Position numbers and translations under genes: made by a program. Of a DNA stretch of 42,321 bases, positions 24,637 to 32,903 are shown piece after piece. Positions within the stretch are counted from its first letter, which is position 1; each line of letters starts with the position of its first letter. Under the pieces are notes generated by a model. It was not told the origin of the DNA, did not search any database, and was given only the letters and a program-made list of their open reading frames with translations. The DNA is from Chlamydiota bacterium (GTDB lineage Bacteria > Chlamydiota > Chlamydiia > Chlamydiales > Rhabdochlamydiaceae), in the NCBI GenBank assembly GCA_013287215.1, contig JABDEH010000004.1, forward strand, positions 1 through 42,321, read 5' to 3'.

Positions 24637-25729
24637 GGCTGATCTGTACTCGGGAATTCCGTTTGCCTAGGCCATACTTAATCCGATAATCTGCCAGCGA
24701 GAGGGCGGCCGCATGTGTCGAGATCTTGTTGTTGTCCGCCATTTGGTAGATCTTCATCAGCTCGTCGTAAAGCTTGTGCGTTTTAGCACGGGCGATCGTA
24801 GGAGAATATCCCGTTTCTGCGAGTTCTTCGGTCACGTTGATGAGTCCGCCGGCGTTAATGATAAAATCGGGGGCGTAAAGGATGCCCCGTTTGAGGAGGG
24901 CGTCTCCGTCGCTGTCGCTCAGCAGTTGGTTGTTAGCGCATCCGGCAACCGCTTTACAGCGCAGCGCGGGGATGGTGTCTGCGCTGAGTATGCCTCCAAG
25001 AGCGCAGGGGGCGAGCACATCGCACTCTACTTTGAGAATTTCTTGAGGGGAGACGGCTTTGGCCCCATACATTTTCGCTAGATTTGCCGTTTTCTCTTGA
25101 TCGATGTCGCTAAGGACAAGCTTGGCCCCTTCCCAGAAAAGAAGTTCGGCAAGCCGGGAGCCAACGCTGCCCAGCCCTTGGATCGCCACGGTGCGGTCAA
25201 AAACGGAGCTGCTGCCATAAACTTTTTGCAGGACAGATAGAATGCCCCGGTAGGTGCCCCACGCCGTATAAGGGGCAGGATTGCCGCTGCTCTTGTCATG
25301 GACAAGGCCGACGACATAAGGTGTGGCTTCGCGGATTATTTTCAGATCTTCAGGCGTGCATCCTACATCTTCTGCGCAAATGTATTGCCCTTCTAATAGA
25401 TTGACCGCCTGGCCGAAGGCATAGAGAAGTTCTTTGGTCTTTTTTGCGGGGCTTGCGATGATCACGCTCTTGCCGCCGCCAAGGCCCGTCTGCGCGAGGG
25501 CTGACTTATAGGTCATTCCTTTAGCGAGGCGCATCGCGTCGTTTAACGCTGCATCGAATGTGGCATAGGGGTAAATGCGTGTTCCGCCTAGTGCCGGCCC
25601 GAGCGAGGTGTTATGGATGCAGATGATGGCCTTCAAACCTGACTTTTTGTCGGTGACCTTCAAGACCTTCTCGTAGCCTTTGACAACAATTTCTTCTAAA
25701 ACCGGGCTTTCTTCTAAAATTAGCGTCAT
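24626..25729 (-). CDS. Leucine/Glu/Phe/Val-type amino acid dehydrogenase
   Basis: NAD-dependent oxidative deamination of a branched-chain or related amino acid. 367 aa. The catalytic and substrate block is GPALGGTR (44-51), RLAKGMTYK with Lys70 and Lys75, and TGLGGGKSV (81-89). The Rossmann nucleotide fold begins IQGLGSVGSRLAELL (near 178). Length and motifs fit leucine dehydrogenase rather than the larger glutamate dehydrogenases; Chlamydia carries a similar gene (ldh). Start set at 25729 with AAGGAG upstream instead of the farther in-frame ATG. Its stop lies inside the argS start region. Confidence 0.88.
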   Translation of the reverse strand: MTLILEESPVLEEIVVKGYEKVLKVTDKKSGLKAIICIHNTSLGPALGGTRIYPYATFDAALNDAMRLAKGMTYKSALAQTGLGGGKSVIIASPAKKTKELLYAFGQAVNLLEGQYICAEDVGCTPEDLKIIREATPYVVGLVHDKSSGNPAPYTAWGTYRGILSVLQKVYGSSSVFDRTVAIQGLGSVGSRLAELLFWEGAKLVLSDIDQEKTANLAKMYGAKAVSPQEILKVECDVLAPCALGGILSADTIPALRCKAVAGCANNQLLSDSDGDALLKRGILYAPDFIINAGGLINVTEELAETGYSPTIARAKTHKLYDELMKIYQMADNNKISTHAAALSLADYRIKYGLGKRNSRVQISHAR

Positions 25730-25860
25730 GAAACTTCTCCTTAGGGTGCATGAATCGGCCATAATACCACCACGGCTCTTCTCAAATCAACATTTTTCAC
25801 CTTGATCAATAATCTCTATTTAGGCTAAGCTGACCTGTCAAAGTCTAAAGGGGTTTAATT

Positions 25861-26601
25861 GTGACAACACTTGTCATTACAGAAACATTAAAGGATGAGC
25901 TGCTCAAGTTTCTAAAAAAAAATAGAAAAGCAGATCTGATTACTACTTATCTGTTTTTTCTAGAAAAAAAGTTTAATATCAAGCCGGTCCTCTTCGGCCG
26001 CGAGAAGATGATCTACCAGAGCCAAGAGGAACTCATTCAGAAGCTTGAGTCTCAGGGCAAGCTCTGGCGCGAGACGGAGATCAAGATCCAATTTGGCGAA
26101 GAGAGTGTCAACGACCAGACGAAAAAAATCTATATTTGTCCTTTTACAGGCAAAGTGTTCGGCGATAACACCCACCCCAACCCGCAAGATGCCATCTATG
26201 ACTGGGTCTCCCAATGTCCGGAAAATAAAGAACGGGCCGGCGGCTTGAAGGTAAAACGCTTTTTTGTTTCTGAAGATCCCGAAGTGATCAAAAATTATAT
26301 TGTCAAACGGAAAGCTGCCATCACGAAGATTGTGTTTTCCTCGGCCATTACAGGTAAATTGTTTAACAGCAAGGCCGCGGTGGTCGACGATTTCCACAAA
26401 AACCAACTGAAGTTCCTGTCCCTCATTGAAGTTCCCAGCCAAAACCGCTTCCAGATCGAGGAGCATTTTTTAGCCTTCATTCAAAATCAGCTTGAAGAGA
26501 GTAAAATTGCTGCTTTCGTCGAATCCTTAAATGGGATCGAAGAATTTGCTCCCTATATGGACCAGTGGTTGGAGGAAGACAGAGGTGAGCTGGCCCAGTA
26601 G
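25861..26601 (+). CDS. Chlamydial conserved protein, DUF2709 type
   Basis: A 246-aa soluble protein without signal peptide or membrane helix. It contains a CPFTGKVFGDNTHPNPQDAIYDW segment (about 98-120) that resembles a small treble-clef-like element, and a repeat of it as SAITGKLFNS (about 160-169). I believe this is the DUF2709 family, which I know from Chlamydiae next to tsaE (CT538 from memory). GTG start with AAAGGGG about eight bases upstream. The 3' end overlaps the next gene by 17 bases, so it probably heads the tsaE-engB-dnaQ transcript. Function unknown. Confidence 0.85.
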   Translation: MTTLVITETLKDELLKFLKKNRKADLITTYLFFLEKKFNIKPVLFGREKMIYQSQEELIQKLESQGKLWRETEIKIQFGEESVNDQTKKIYICPFTGKVFGDNTHPNPQDAIYDWVSQCPENKERAGGLKVKRFFVSEDPEVIKNYIVKRKAAITKIVFSSAITGKLFNSKAAVVDDFHKNQLKFLSLIEVPSQNRFQIEEHFLAFIQNQLEESKIAAFVESLNGIEEFAPYMDQWLEEDRGELAQ

Positions 26602-27025
26602 GACAGAGTTTCTCACGCAATCTGCTGAAGAAACGTTCGAGCTTGGCCGCCGACTTGGAGCTGAGATACCCTCTAATGCCCTAATTGCCCTCTATGGCGA
26701 CCTCGGTGCCGGAAAGACCACCTTTTTGAAAGGCCTCGTCGCCGGGTCCTCGGGACTATCTCCCCATGAAGTGTCGAGCCCCACATTTAATTATTTAAAC
26801 ATTTACTCCGGAAAACAAACCCTGTATCATTTTGATCTCTATCGATTAAAAAATGGAGAAGAGTTCTTTCTGATGGGCTTCGATGAATATTTTTCTTTAC
26901 CAGGGATCTGCTGTATCGAATGGCCGGAAGTCATCGAGACCAGGCTGCCTGCCTGTATCTCCATCCGGTTCGCCTACAAAGGAGAAAATGAGCGTTCGAT
27001 CACCATCGACGGGACACTATCATGA
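26585..27025 (+). CDS. tsaE: tRNA threonylcarbamoyladenosine biosynthesis ATPase TsaE
   Basis: ATPase that works with TsaB/TsaD in making t6A37 of ANN-decoding tRNAs. 146 aa, normal for the family. Walker A GDLGAGKTT (38-46), the conserved SPTFNYLNIY strand, HFDLYRL, and the final CCIEWPE motif are all present. GTG start at 26585 with GGAGG at 26570-26574; the upstream in-frame ATG at 26531 would add an unrelated peptide encoded within the DUF2709 gene. The stop overlaps the engB start (ATGA). Confidence 0.93.
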   Translation: MSWPSRTEFLTQSAEETFELGRRLGAEIPSNALIALYGDLGAGKTTFLKGLVAGSSGLSPHEVSSPTFNYLNIYSGKQTLYHFDLYRLKNGEEFFLMGFDEYFSLPGICCIEWPEVIETRLPACISIRFAYKGENERSITIDGTLS

Positions 27026-27579
27026 AAAAGATTTCTTTAGCGAAGATTCGGTTTGTGCAGTCGGCCCTCTCCGAAGACTCTATGCCTAAATGGACGCTTC
27101 CCGAAGTGGCCCTCTGCGGAAAATCCAACGTGGGAAAATCTTCTCTGATTAATCATTTTTTTAATCGGAAAGGGCTCGCAAAGGTCTCTTCCACCCCCGG
27201 AAAGACCCAAACGCTCAACTTTTTCGCAATCGAAGATGAGGTAGCCTTTGTCGATCTGCCCGGTTATGGATTCGCCCGCGTTCCCAAGCACCTCAAAGAG
27301 GCGTGGTCAAAAAATTTAAACGATTACTTGGAAACGCGAAAGAATCTTAAGGCCGTTCTCCTTTTGGTCGACAGCAGGCGCGCCCCTTCCGAAGAAGATC
27401 TCGCCCTTGCCGAGTGGGCAACGCATGCGGGAAAATCGTTGATCGTGATCTATACCAAGTGCGACCAAGTCAAATCGCTGCCGGAGCCTCTCGCAGACAT
27501 CCCTTGTGTTTATTACTCCATCAAAAGCGGCGCCGGGAGAGACCAGCTTCTAAAAACTTTAGGACAACTATGGGATTAA
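27022..27579 (+). CDS. engB: Ribosome biogenesis GTPase EngB/YsxC
   Basis: A GTPase needed for large-subunit maturation. 185 aa, normal. G1 GKSNVGKSS (33-41), G2 Thr in KVSSTPGKTQT, G3 DLPG (about 76), G4 TKCD (about 146), and G5-like SIKSG near 166. ATG overlaps the tsaE stop and the gene overlaps the downstream dnaQ-like gene by ten bases. Confidence 0.95.
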   Translation: MKKISLAKIRFVQSALSEDSMPKWTLPEVALCGKSNVGKSSLINHFFNRKGLAKVSSTPGKTQTLNFFAIEDEVAFVDLPGYGFARVPKHLKEAWSKNLNDYLETRKNLKAVLLLVDSRRAPSEEDLALAEWATHAGKSLIVIYTKCDQVKSLPEPLADIPCVYYSIKSGAGRDQLLKTLGQLWD

Positions 27580-28319
27580 TTGATAAAGACACCTTTGTGT
27601 GCCTAGACTGCGAGACCACGGGCCTTGAACCCGAGACGGACAAGATCATTGAAGTGGCCGCGACCTCTTTTACGTTCGAGCACACCTTTGATTCCTATGA
27701 GACCCTCGTCGATCCAGGCTGTCCAATTTCTGAGGCCTCCATAGCGATCCACCATATCACGGATGAGATGGTCCGAGGCAAACCAAAAATCCAGGAAGTG
27801 CTTCCCCACCTTCTGAAAGTCATCGATAAATACATCGTGATCGGCCATGGGATCCAGCTCGATATCGCCTTTTTATACAACGCCGCCAAGCAATTTCAAA
27901 TTCCTTCCGTGCTGCCCAACCTCGTCACGATCGACACCCTGCGCCTGGCCCGGCTCTACGGGGAAAGTCCCACCAACTCTTTAGAAAAGCTGCGGGAACA
28001 TTTCAATATCGAATCAGAAGGCGCGCACCGCGCCATGAACGACGTCACAGTCAATATCGAGGTGTTTAAGCATCTCGCTTCCCACTTTAAAACGACCGAG
28101 CAACTCCTCGAGCGTTTAAAAAGGCCCATCTCTCTGCGCGCCATGCCGCTCGGCAAACACAAAGGGCGCCCCTTTGCGGAGATCCCCCTTGAATACCTGC
28201 TCTGGGCCGCGAACAAAGATTTTGACCAGGACCTCCTATTTTCCATCCGCTCCGAACTGAGCAAGCGGAAAAAAGGGACGCAATTCTCCCAGGCTTCCAA
28301 TCCCTTTTCTAGTCTGTGA
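27570..28319 (+). CDS. DnaQ-like DEDDh 3'-5' exonuclease with C-terminal extension
   Basis: A 249-aa protein. The exonuclease domain (about 8-175) has all motifs: CLDCETTGLE (Asp/Glu), GHGIQLDIAFL (Asp), and HRAMNDV (His...Asp). A separate C-terminal segment (about 190-249) begins RAMPLGKHKGRPFAEIP and resembles the small DUF3820-type domain found behind some DnaQ exonucleases. It is too short and lacks a polymerase, so it may proofread in trans or trim DNA/RNA. Start 27570 has AGGA upstream and overlaps the engB end. Chlamydia has a second dnaQ gene (dnaQ_2) beside tsaE, matching this place. Confidence 0.88.
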   Translation: MGLIDKDTFVCLDCETTGLEPETDKIIEVAATSFTFEHTFDSYETLVDPGCPISEASIAIHHITDEMVRGKPKIQEVLPHLLKVIDKYIVIGHGIQLDIAFLYNAAKQFQIPSVLPNLVTIDTLRLARLYGESPTNSLEKLREHFNIESEGAHRAMNDVTVNIEVFKHLASHFKTTEQLLERLKRPISLRAMPLGKHKGRPFAEIPLEYLLWAANKDFDQDLLFSIRSELSKRKKGTQFSQASNPFSSL

Positions 28320-28444
28320 AGACCGAGCTTTACATCAATGGCAAATTGCGGAACACTCCATCTGGAGAGGACGAGGATACTCCTGATGCAAAAACAGGGG
28401 ACGAACGTCCGGTAAGCGACGCGATTTTAATCTTTCCAAAATGA
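28316..28444 (+). CDS. Possible 42-codon gene between dnaQ-like and pgk
   Basis: GTG (28316-28318) overlaps the stop of the exonuclease gene as GTGA. The frame stays open for 42 codons, and its TGA (28442-28444) overlaps the pgk start as ATGA. The predicted peptide begins VKTELYINGKLRNTPSG, is rich in Asp/Glu in the middle, and ends AILIFPK. No Shine-Dalgarno is seen, but coupling at both ends is exactly the pattern of the neighbouring genes. It also explains why pgk lacks its own good ribosome binding site. Without comparison to relatives it could still be a chance frame. Confidence 0.45.
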   Translation: MKTELYINGKLRNTPSGEDEDTPDAKTGDERPVSDAILIFPK

Positions 28445-29658
28445 CAAACAAACTCTCTATTCACCAGCTCCCGCTGCAAGGGGAAAAAGTCCTTCTTCGT
28501 GTGGATTTCAACGTGCCCCTTTCTCCGGAAGGGAAAATTACCGACGACACGCGCATCCGCGAGGCGCTTCCCACCATCCAGTACATTCTCAAACAGGGAG
28601 GCAGCGTCATCCTCATGAGCCATTTGGGCCGCCCCAAGGGAAAAAAAGATCCGCAGTTTTCTTTGGCGCCTTGCCAAAAAAGACTCTCTGAACTTCTCGG
28701 CATCCCCGTTCTTTTTGCTCCCGATTGCGTCGGTCCCCAAGCGGAAACAATGGCAGAGGCGCTTCTCCCAGGGCAAGTTCTCATGTTGGAAAATCTCCGC
28801 TTTTATCCGGCCGAAGAGGACCCCGATTCCGATCCTTCCTTTGCTCAAAAACTGGCAAAGTTAGGCGATCTCTATGTGAACGACGCGTTCGGCACCGCCC
28901 ACCGCAAGCATGCGTCGACAGCAAGCATTGCACACTACTTTCCGGGAAAGCGGGCTGTCGGACTCCTCATGGAAAAAGAGATCGCATTTTTTGATCGGAT
29001 GTTGACAAATCCAAAGCGTCCTTTTTATGCCCTCATCGGCGGAGCGAAAATCGGGACCAAACTCGGTGTTCTCTCTTCTTTAGTTTCCAAAGTGGACGCC
29101 CTGTTTATTGGCGGCGGGATGGCCTTCACCTTCCTGAAAGCGCAAGGCATTGCGGTGGGCGATTCACTGGTGGATGACGATGACGCCTGCCTTGCTCATG
29201 CGAAAGAATTGCTAAAGTCCAATAAAATCCACCTGCCTAAAGACCTTCTCATCGCCGATGCTTTTAAGGCAGATGCTGCGATCAGAGTGATTTCCGTTGA
29301 GGAGGGGATTCCTAAAGGGTGGCAAGGGATGGATATTGGGCCGCAAACGGTTCGAGAATGGGCCCAAGCCTTTCAAAAAGCAAAAACCGTGTTTTGGAAT
29401 GGACCCGTTGGCGTCTTTGAATTTCCCCGCTTTGGAAAAGGGACGGAGGAGATGGCCACGGCGATCGCTGCTCTGAATGCGACCACCGTGGTTGGTGGGG
29501 GAGATTCGGTTGCGGCAGTCAATGCATGCCACCTTGCGGACCGCTTTTCGCATGTGTCGACCGGCGGCGGCGCTTCCTTAGAATACATCGAGTTTGGACA
29601 TCTTCCCGGCATCGATGCTGTTTTTGAAAATCTCAACGCAAAGCCGCAAAGCCGCTAA
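28441..29658 (+). CDS. pgk: Phosphoglycerate kinase
   Basis: Glycolytic enzyme that makes ATP from 1,3-bisphosphoglycerate. 405 aa, normal length. RVDFNVPLS near 21-29, SHLGRPKG near 60-67, YVNDAFGTAHRKHAST near 146-161, the hinge-region FYALIGGAKIGTKLGVL, and nucleotide-binding VVGGGDSVAAV with SHVSTGGGASLEY near the end. No clear ribosome binding site before ATG; translation may be coupled to the short frame ending at the same place. The last codons (NAKPQSR) are encoded by a GCAAAGCCGC repeat related to the downstream repeats, so the C-terminus may have been altered by repeat insertion. Confidence 0.96.
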   Translation: MTNKLSIHQLPLQGEKVLLRVDFNVPLSPEGKITDDTRIREALPTIQYILKQGGSVILMSHLGRPKGKKDPQFSLAPCQKRLSELLGIPVLFAPDCVGPQAETMAEALLPGQVLMLENLRFYPAEEDPDSDPSFAQKLAKLGDLYVNDAFGTAHRKHASTASIAHYFPGKRAVGLLMEKEIAFFDRMLTNPKRPFYALIGGAKIGTKLGVLSSLVSKVDALFIGGGMAFTFLKAQGIAVGDSLVDDDDACLAHAKELLKSNKIHLPKDLLIADAFKADAAIRVISVEEGIPKGWQGMDIGPQTVREWAQAFQKAKTVFWNGPVGVFEFPRFGKGTEEMATAIAALNATTVVGGGDSVAAVNACHLADRFSHVSTGGGASLEYIEFGHLPGIDAVFENLNAKPQSR

Positions 29659-29929
29659 CATACTTTTATAATAAGTTTTTCTTGCTACGTTTTCAGGTTG
29701 AAGAAGTTCGGCAATTCAACGCAAAGACGCAAAGACGCAAAGAGGAGAACTAGGAGATCCCCTTTTTTGCATCCTAAACATGACGCATCCGAATCAATTT
29801 CTGTTTTCATTGCGCCTTTGCGTCTTTGCGTTGAACTGTTTTAATCACCCCAAGTCGTTAGCCATATAACGCTGCAAGAAAAACTTATGCGTAAAGATAT
29901 GTTTGCGCCTTTTGCGTTTACACTTTCTA
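29659..29929 (+). repeat. GCAAAGACGC short-repeat cluster with inverted arms
   Basis: TTCAACGCAAAGACGCAAAG (from 29716, with another GACGCAAAG unit) faces GCGCCTTTGCGTCTTTGCGTTGAA (29812-29835). Related units end pgk (about 29638-29652) and occur near 29905. It can fold into one hairpin with ~25-bp arms and an ~70-base loop. This kind of repeat is found scattered in many unrelated bacteria. No gene in the gap. Confidence 0.75.
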
Positions 29930-30415
29930 CTACAAACCAGCCATGCTTTGGACGAGTTTTGCAAAATAAAAGCCTCCGAGAATGCTGATGAGCACAAACA
30001 GGATGCACTTCGGTAGGATCCCGCGCTTGCCCGCCAAATGATAGACGAGGAATAAACCGAGGAGGACAAAGAGGGTGTCGAGTCCGAGGGCCACTTCTTT
30101 GGGCAAAGGCATGAGCTTCCCCATACATCCACAGGGCATCCCCTTGATCGCCCAGTAGAGGGAATAGCCGCCCCAAGAGCCGAAGACACATGCGCAAAAG
30201 GCCCACAGTTGCCAAAAGCGGTGAAAGAAGAGTAAAACTCCTAAAAAAATTAATTCGAATAGGCCTGTGCTGAAGTCTAACACCTTCAGTACGTCGCTAG
30301 GGTAAAATATTTTTGAGAATGCGGTCAACATCAAGATCGCTGCAATCACGATTGCAGAGACTAGTGCCGTGATCTGTATCATCTTTCTAGGTAGTTTTGC
30401 CATGGTTTTCACCAT
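29930..30415 (-). CDS. MauE/DoxX-like membrane protein
   Basis: A 161-aa protein with four hydrophobic segments (about 14-35, 43-66, 69-90 and 111-155). A conserved-looking GMPCGCMGKL motif in the loop before helix 4 is characteristic of MauE-type proteins. MauE family members assist disulfide-rich protein maturation in other bacteria; the CxC pair here could take part in thiol redox, which is inference. Start uncertain: ATG 30415 and ATG 30403 both lack a strong ribosome binding site, and a TTG at 30439 is also in frame. Divergent from the DedA-like gene. Confidence 0.7.
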   Translation of the reverse strand: MVKTMAKLPRKMIQITALVSAIVIAAILMLTAFSKIFYPSDVLKVLDFSTGLFELIFLGVLLFFHRFWQLWAFCACVFGSWGGYSLYWAIKGMPCGCMGKLMPLPKEVALGLDTLFVLLGLFLVYHLAGKRGILPKCILFVLISILGGFYFAKLVQSMAGL

Positions 30416-30545
30416 AATCAATTTTTGTCTGATGTGCAAGGAGAACTTTTGATTCGAGTAACTGACAAATAAAATTTTGACAATGCTTTATTTCGGGTTT
30501 TCATCTGTAATAATAATCGAATCATATGATATACCTCTTACTAAT

Positions 30546-31178
30546 ATGGATGCTTTGGTAGCTTGGATTATTGCGCATGCGAATCACGCCCACTGGTTTG
30601 TTTTTGCAGCCATTTTACTCGCGGGGATGAACATTCCCATCAGCGCGGACTTTATCATCATCGCGAGTGCGGTCCTTGCCGCGACAACCGTCCCGGAGCA
30701 TGCCGTCCACCTCTTTTTAGCCGTTTTCCTAGGCTGTTATTTTTCTGCATGGATCGCCTACTGGATCGGCCGCATCCTCGGTCCTAAATTGCTTCGGTGG
30801 AAGTTCTTTGCCAAGTTATTGAACCCCGCGCGGATGGAAAGGACAAAACGTTTTTATGAGAAACATGGGTTCCTGACCTTGCTCGTGGGTAGGTTCATCC
30901 CTTTCGGAGTGCGCAATGCGATCTTTATGTCTACGGGGATGAGCCGGATGCATTTTGGAAAATTTTTACTCAAGGATGCGCTTGCCTGCTTCATCTGGAC
31001 CGGCGCCTCTTTCTATCTATTTTATATGCTTGGGCAGAATTACCACACCTTATATGGCCATGTAAAGACGTTTAACCTTTTGCTCTTCTCCGTTTTCAGC
31101 CTGTCGGTAATTGGGATCATTTGGTATAAGAGAAAAAAGAAAGCCAAACTCGCGGCCCCTGACATACAAGAAAAATGA
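30546..31178 (+). CDS. DedA-family membrane protein
   Basis: A 210-aa protein with five or six helices. DedA/SNARE-associated (VTT) landmarks are present: GCYFSAWIAYWIGRILG (about 68-84), FYEKHGFLTLLVGRFIPFGVRNAIFMSTGMSRM (split across about 112-145), then a C-terminal helix and a lysine-rich tail. DedA proteins are proposed phospholipid flippases/half-transporters (undecaprenyl-phosphate or phosphatidylethanolamine). The adjacent CDP-alcohol phosphatidyltransferase gene makes a membrane-lipid link plausible. Start 30546 chosen because the upstream in-frame TTG (30477) would precede the first helix with a non-homologous tail; no ribosome binding site is clear. Confidence 0.85.
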   Translation: MDALVAWIIAHANHAHWFVFAAILLAGMNIPISADFIIIASAVLAATTVPEHAVHLFLAVFLGCYFSAWIAYWIGRILGPKLLRWKFFAKLLNPARMERTKRFYEKHGFLTLLVGRFIPFGVRNAIFMSTGMSRMHFGKFLLKDALACFIWTGASFYLFYMLGQNYHTLYGHVKTFNLLLFSVFSLSVIGIIWYKRKKKAKLAAPDIQEK

Positions 31179-31179
31179 C

Positions 31180-31680
31180 ATGAACCTATCGAACCTGTTA
31201 TCTTTGTTGCGCGCCCCGCTCGCCTTGCTATTTCTTATCGATAGCTCTATGGTCCGTTTTGCTGCGATCGTCCTTGCCATGCTCACCGATATTTTTGACG
31301 GCTATCTAGCGAGGCGCTATCAGTGGAGCAGCCAATTCGGGGCAATCCTCGATCCTGCAATGGATAAATTTTTTGTCTTTTTCGCCCTGGGGGTGTTTCT
31401 TTTTGAGCGCACCTTGCAACCCTGGGAGGCCTGCGCGATGATATCGAGGGACTTTGCGTTATGCCTTTTTGCTGTCTATCTTAGCCTGTCCGGAAGGTGG
31501 CACACCTATGAGTTTAAGGCGATTCGTTGGGGAAAGGCGACTACTGCGCTTCAGTTTTTTGTCCTGATCGCATTGACTTTTCTGGCGGACATTCCGGTGT
31601 ATATCTTTTGGCTCTTCATCCTCTTCGGGCTTCTCGCTTTCTTAGAGCTCTGCCAAGTTAAAAAACAAGCGCTAACCTAA
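31180..31680 (+). CDS. CDP-alcohol phosphatidyltransferase (PgsA-like)
   Basis: Integral membrane enzyme transferring a phosphatidyl group from CDP-diacylglycerol to an alcohol. The 166-aa product carries the full signature D-G-x2-A-R-x8-G-x3-D-x3-D in TDIFDGYLARRYQWSSQFG and ILDPAMDK (about 41-68). Four to five helices. Size and order fit phosphatidylglycerophosphate synthase, but the alcohol substrate cannot be decided. The start lies one base after the DedA-like stop, so the two are co-transcribed. Overlaps the convergent MscS gene by four bases. Confidence 0.88.
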   Translation: MNLSNLLSLLRAPLALLFLIDSSMVRFAAIVLAMLTDIFDGYLARRYQWSSQFGAILDPAMDKFFVFFALGVFLFERTLQPWEACAMISRDFALCLFAVYLSLSGRWHTYEFKAIRWGKATTALQFFVLIALTFLADIPVYIFWLFILFGLLAFLELCQVKKQALT

Positions 31681-32759
31681 GAACTCTCTGACGGATAGAT
31701 TGTCACGGAAGTGGGGTAGGGCATGACTGCGCCGTGGGCACTTAGCACTTTCTGGATTTTGATTAGAATTTCTTGTTTGAACTGTAAGAATTCATCGTGT
31801 CGGGTTGCCAAGCTATAGGCGTCGAGATGGATGCGCAGGGCATAGTCGCCGAATTCACTAAAAAAGACATGGACGGGTAAATTTTTGTCGATGAGGGGAT
31901 CGCTCAAAATGACCTGGCGTATCCCCTCGACAATGGCCACGACCTGAGCGAAATCTTCCTGGCGGATGCTGATCACCTCAAGAAGCCGGCGGTGGGACAT
32001 GCGCGAGGAATTGATCACGAGCATCGTGGAGAACATGGCATTGGGCAGGTAGACGGGACGCTTTTCTTTGTCGCGGATGGAGGTGGTGTACCAGCCGATT
32101 TCTTCGACATGCCCTTCGATGTCTCTTTCGGGAAGCAGGATGAGGTCCCCTGCGGTAAACGGCCTTGAGATATAGAGCATGAGGCCCCCGAAAAAGTTCG
32201 CAATGACATCTTTGCCGGCAAAGCCGATCGCAGCGGCCCCGATCCCTCCAAAGGCAATCAGCGGCATCACATCGAGTCCGAGGATCTGCAGGATGATCAT
32301 CAGGGTGATTACGCTGATTAGGATCGTGAGAAGTTTGCCGAGAATATGGGCTGTGCCGGGATCGATCGATTTTTTTCCAATTTGATTTTTGACAATGATC
32401 GAATTTTGCACCTCTGTTTTCCAGCGGAGCAGAAGCCACGAAAGGCAAGAGATGACGGCGGCGTTGCGGAAGGAATCCAAATAATCTAGGGCGGCGGAAA
32501 ACCCAAAATGGTGTCCTAAAACATCGATGACGTAGGTGATCCCCAAGATCCACAGAAGAAAATGGATAGGGAGGTAGCAGATCTGCTCGAGCCTTTCCTT
32601 CCAATCATAGGGGGTCGCGAGCGATCTTCGGCGCAAATAGCGCATCACTTTTTTTAAGCCAAAATTGGCCAGGACAAGGACAAGGATCCCGACAACAATT
32701 TCTATGATCCAAACACCGGTCAAGACATCAAGGTCCCACGCAGAGCTGACTTCTTCCAT
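31677..32759 (-). CDS. Small-conductance mechanosensitive channel (MscS family)
   Basis: A 360-aa inner-membrane channel for relief of osmotic stress. About five helices in the first 190 residues. The pore-lining helix is Gly/Ala-rich (FGGIGAAAIGFAGKDVIANFFGG, about 170-192). The soluble beta domain follows with ITRPF-like SRPFTAGDLI and GHVEEIGWYTTSIRD, then the mixed alpha/beta cage. It is of the MscS/YnaI group judged by length. Start set at 32759 (GAGG upstream); ATG 32777 and an earlier in-frame start are less likely. Confidence 0.92.
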   Translation of the reverse strand: MEEVSSAWDLDVLTGVWIIEIVVGILVLVLANFGLKKVMRYLRRRSLATPYDWKERLEQICYLPIHFLLWILGITYVIDVLGHHFGFSAALDYLDSFRNAAVISCLSWLLLRWKTEVQNSIIVKNQIGKKSIDPGTAHILGKLLTILISVITLMIILQILGLDVMPLIAFGGIGAAAIGFAGKDVIANFFGGLMLYISRPFTAGDLILLPERDIEGHVEEIGWYTTSIRDKEKRPVYLPNAMFSTMLVINSSRMSHRRLLEVISIRQEDFAQVVAIVEGIRQVILSDPLIDKNLPVHVFFSEFGDYALRIHLDAYSLATRHDEFLQFKQEILIKIQKVLSAHGAVMPYPTSVTIYPSESS

Positions 32760-32831
32760 AATCCACCTCAAGCACATAGGGTAACGGCAAAACCCCGAAA
32801 AAACAATCAAAATTGTTCAGATTCTTTGAAG

Positions 32832-32859
32832 TTGCACAAATTAAAGTTTCTATTATAAA
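32832..32859 (+). promoter_or_regulatory. Promoter of the 105-aa orphan gene
   Basis: TTGCAC (32832-32837), 16-base spacer, TATAAA (32854-32859); the expected transcript start is about 38 bases before the ATG. Confidence 0.6.
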
Positions 32860-32903
32860 ATCGCCGGCGTTAGAAACGCATTCAAAATTTAAGGAGCAAA
32901 TTC

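Noticed and set aside
30477-30505. TTGACA at 30477 as the -35 box of the DedA-like gene
   Set aside because: No acceptable -10 hexamer at 16-18 bases; the promoter could not be placed with confidence.
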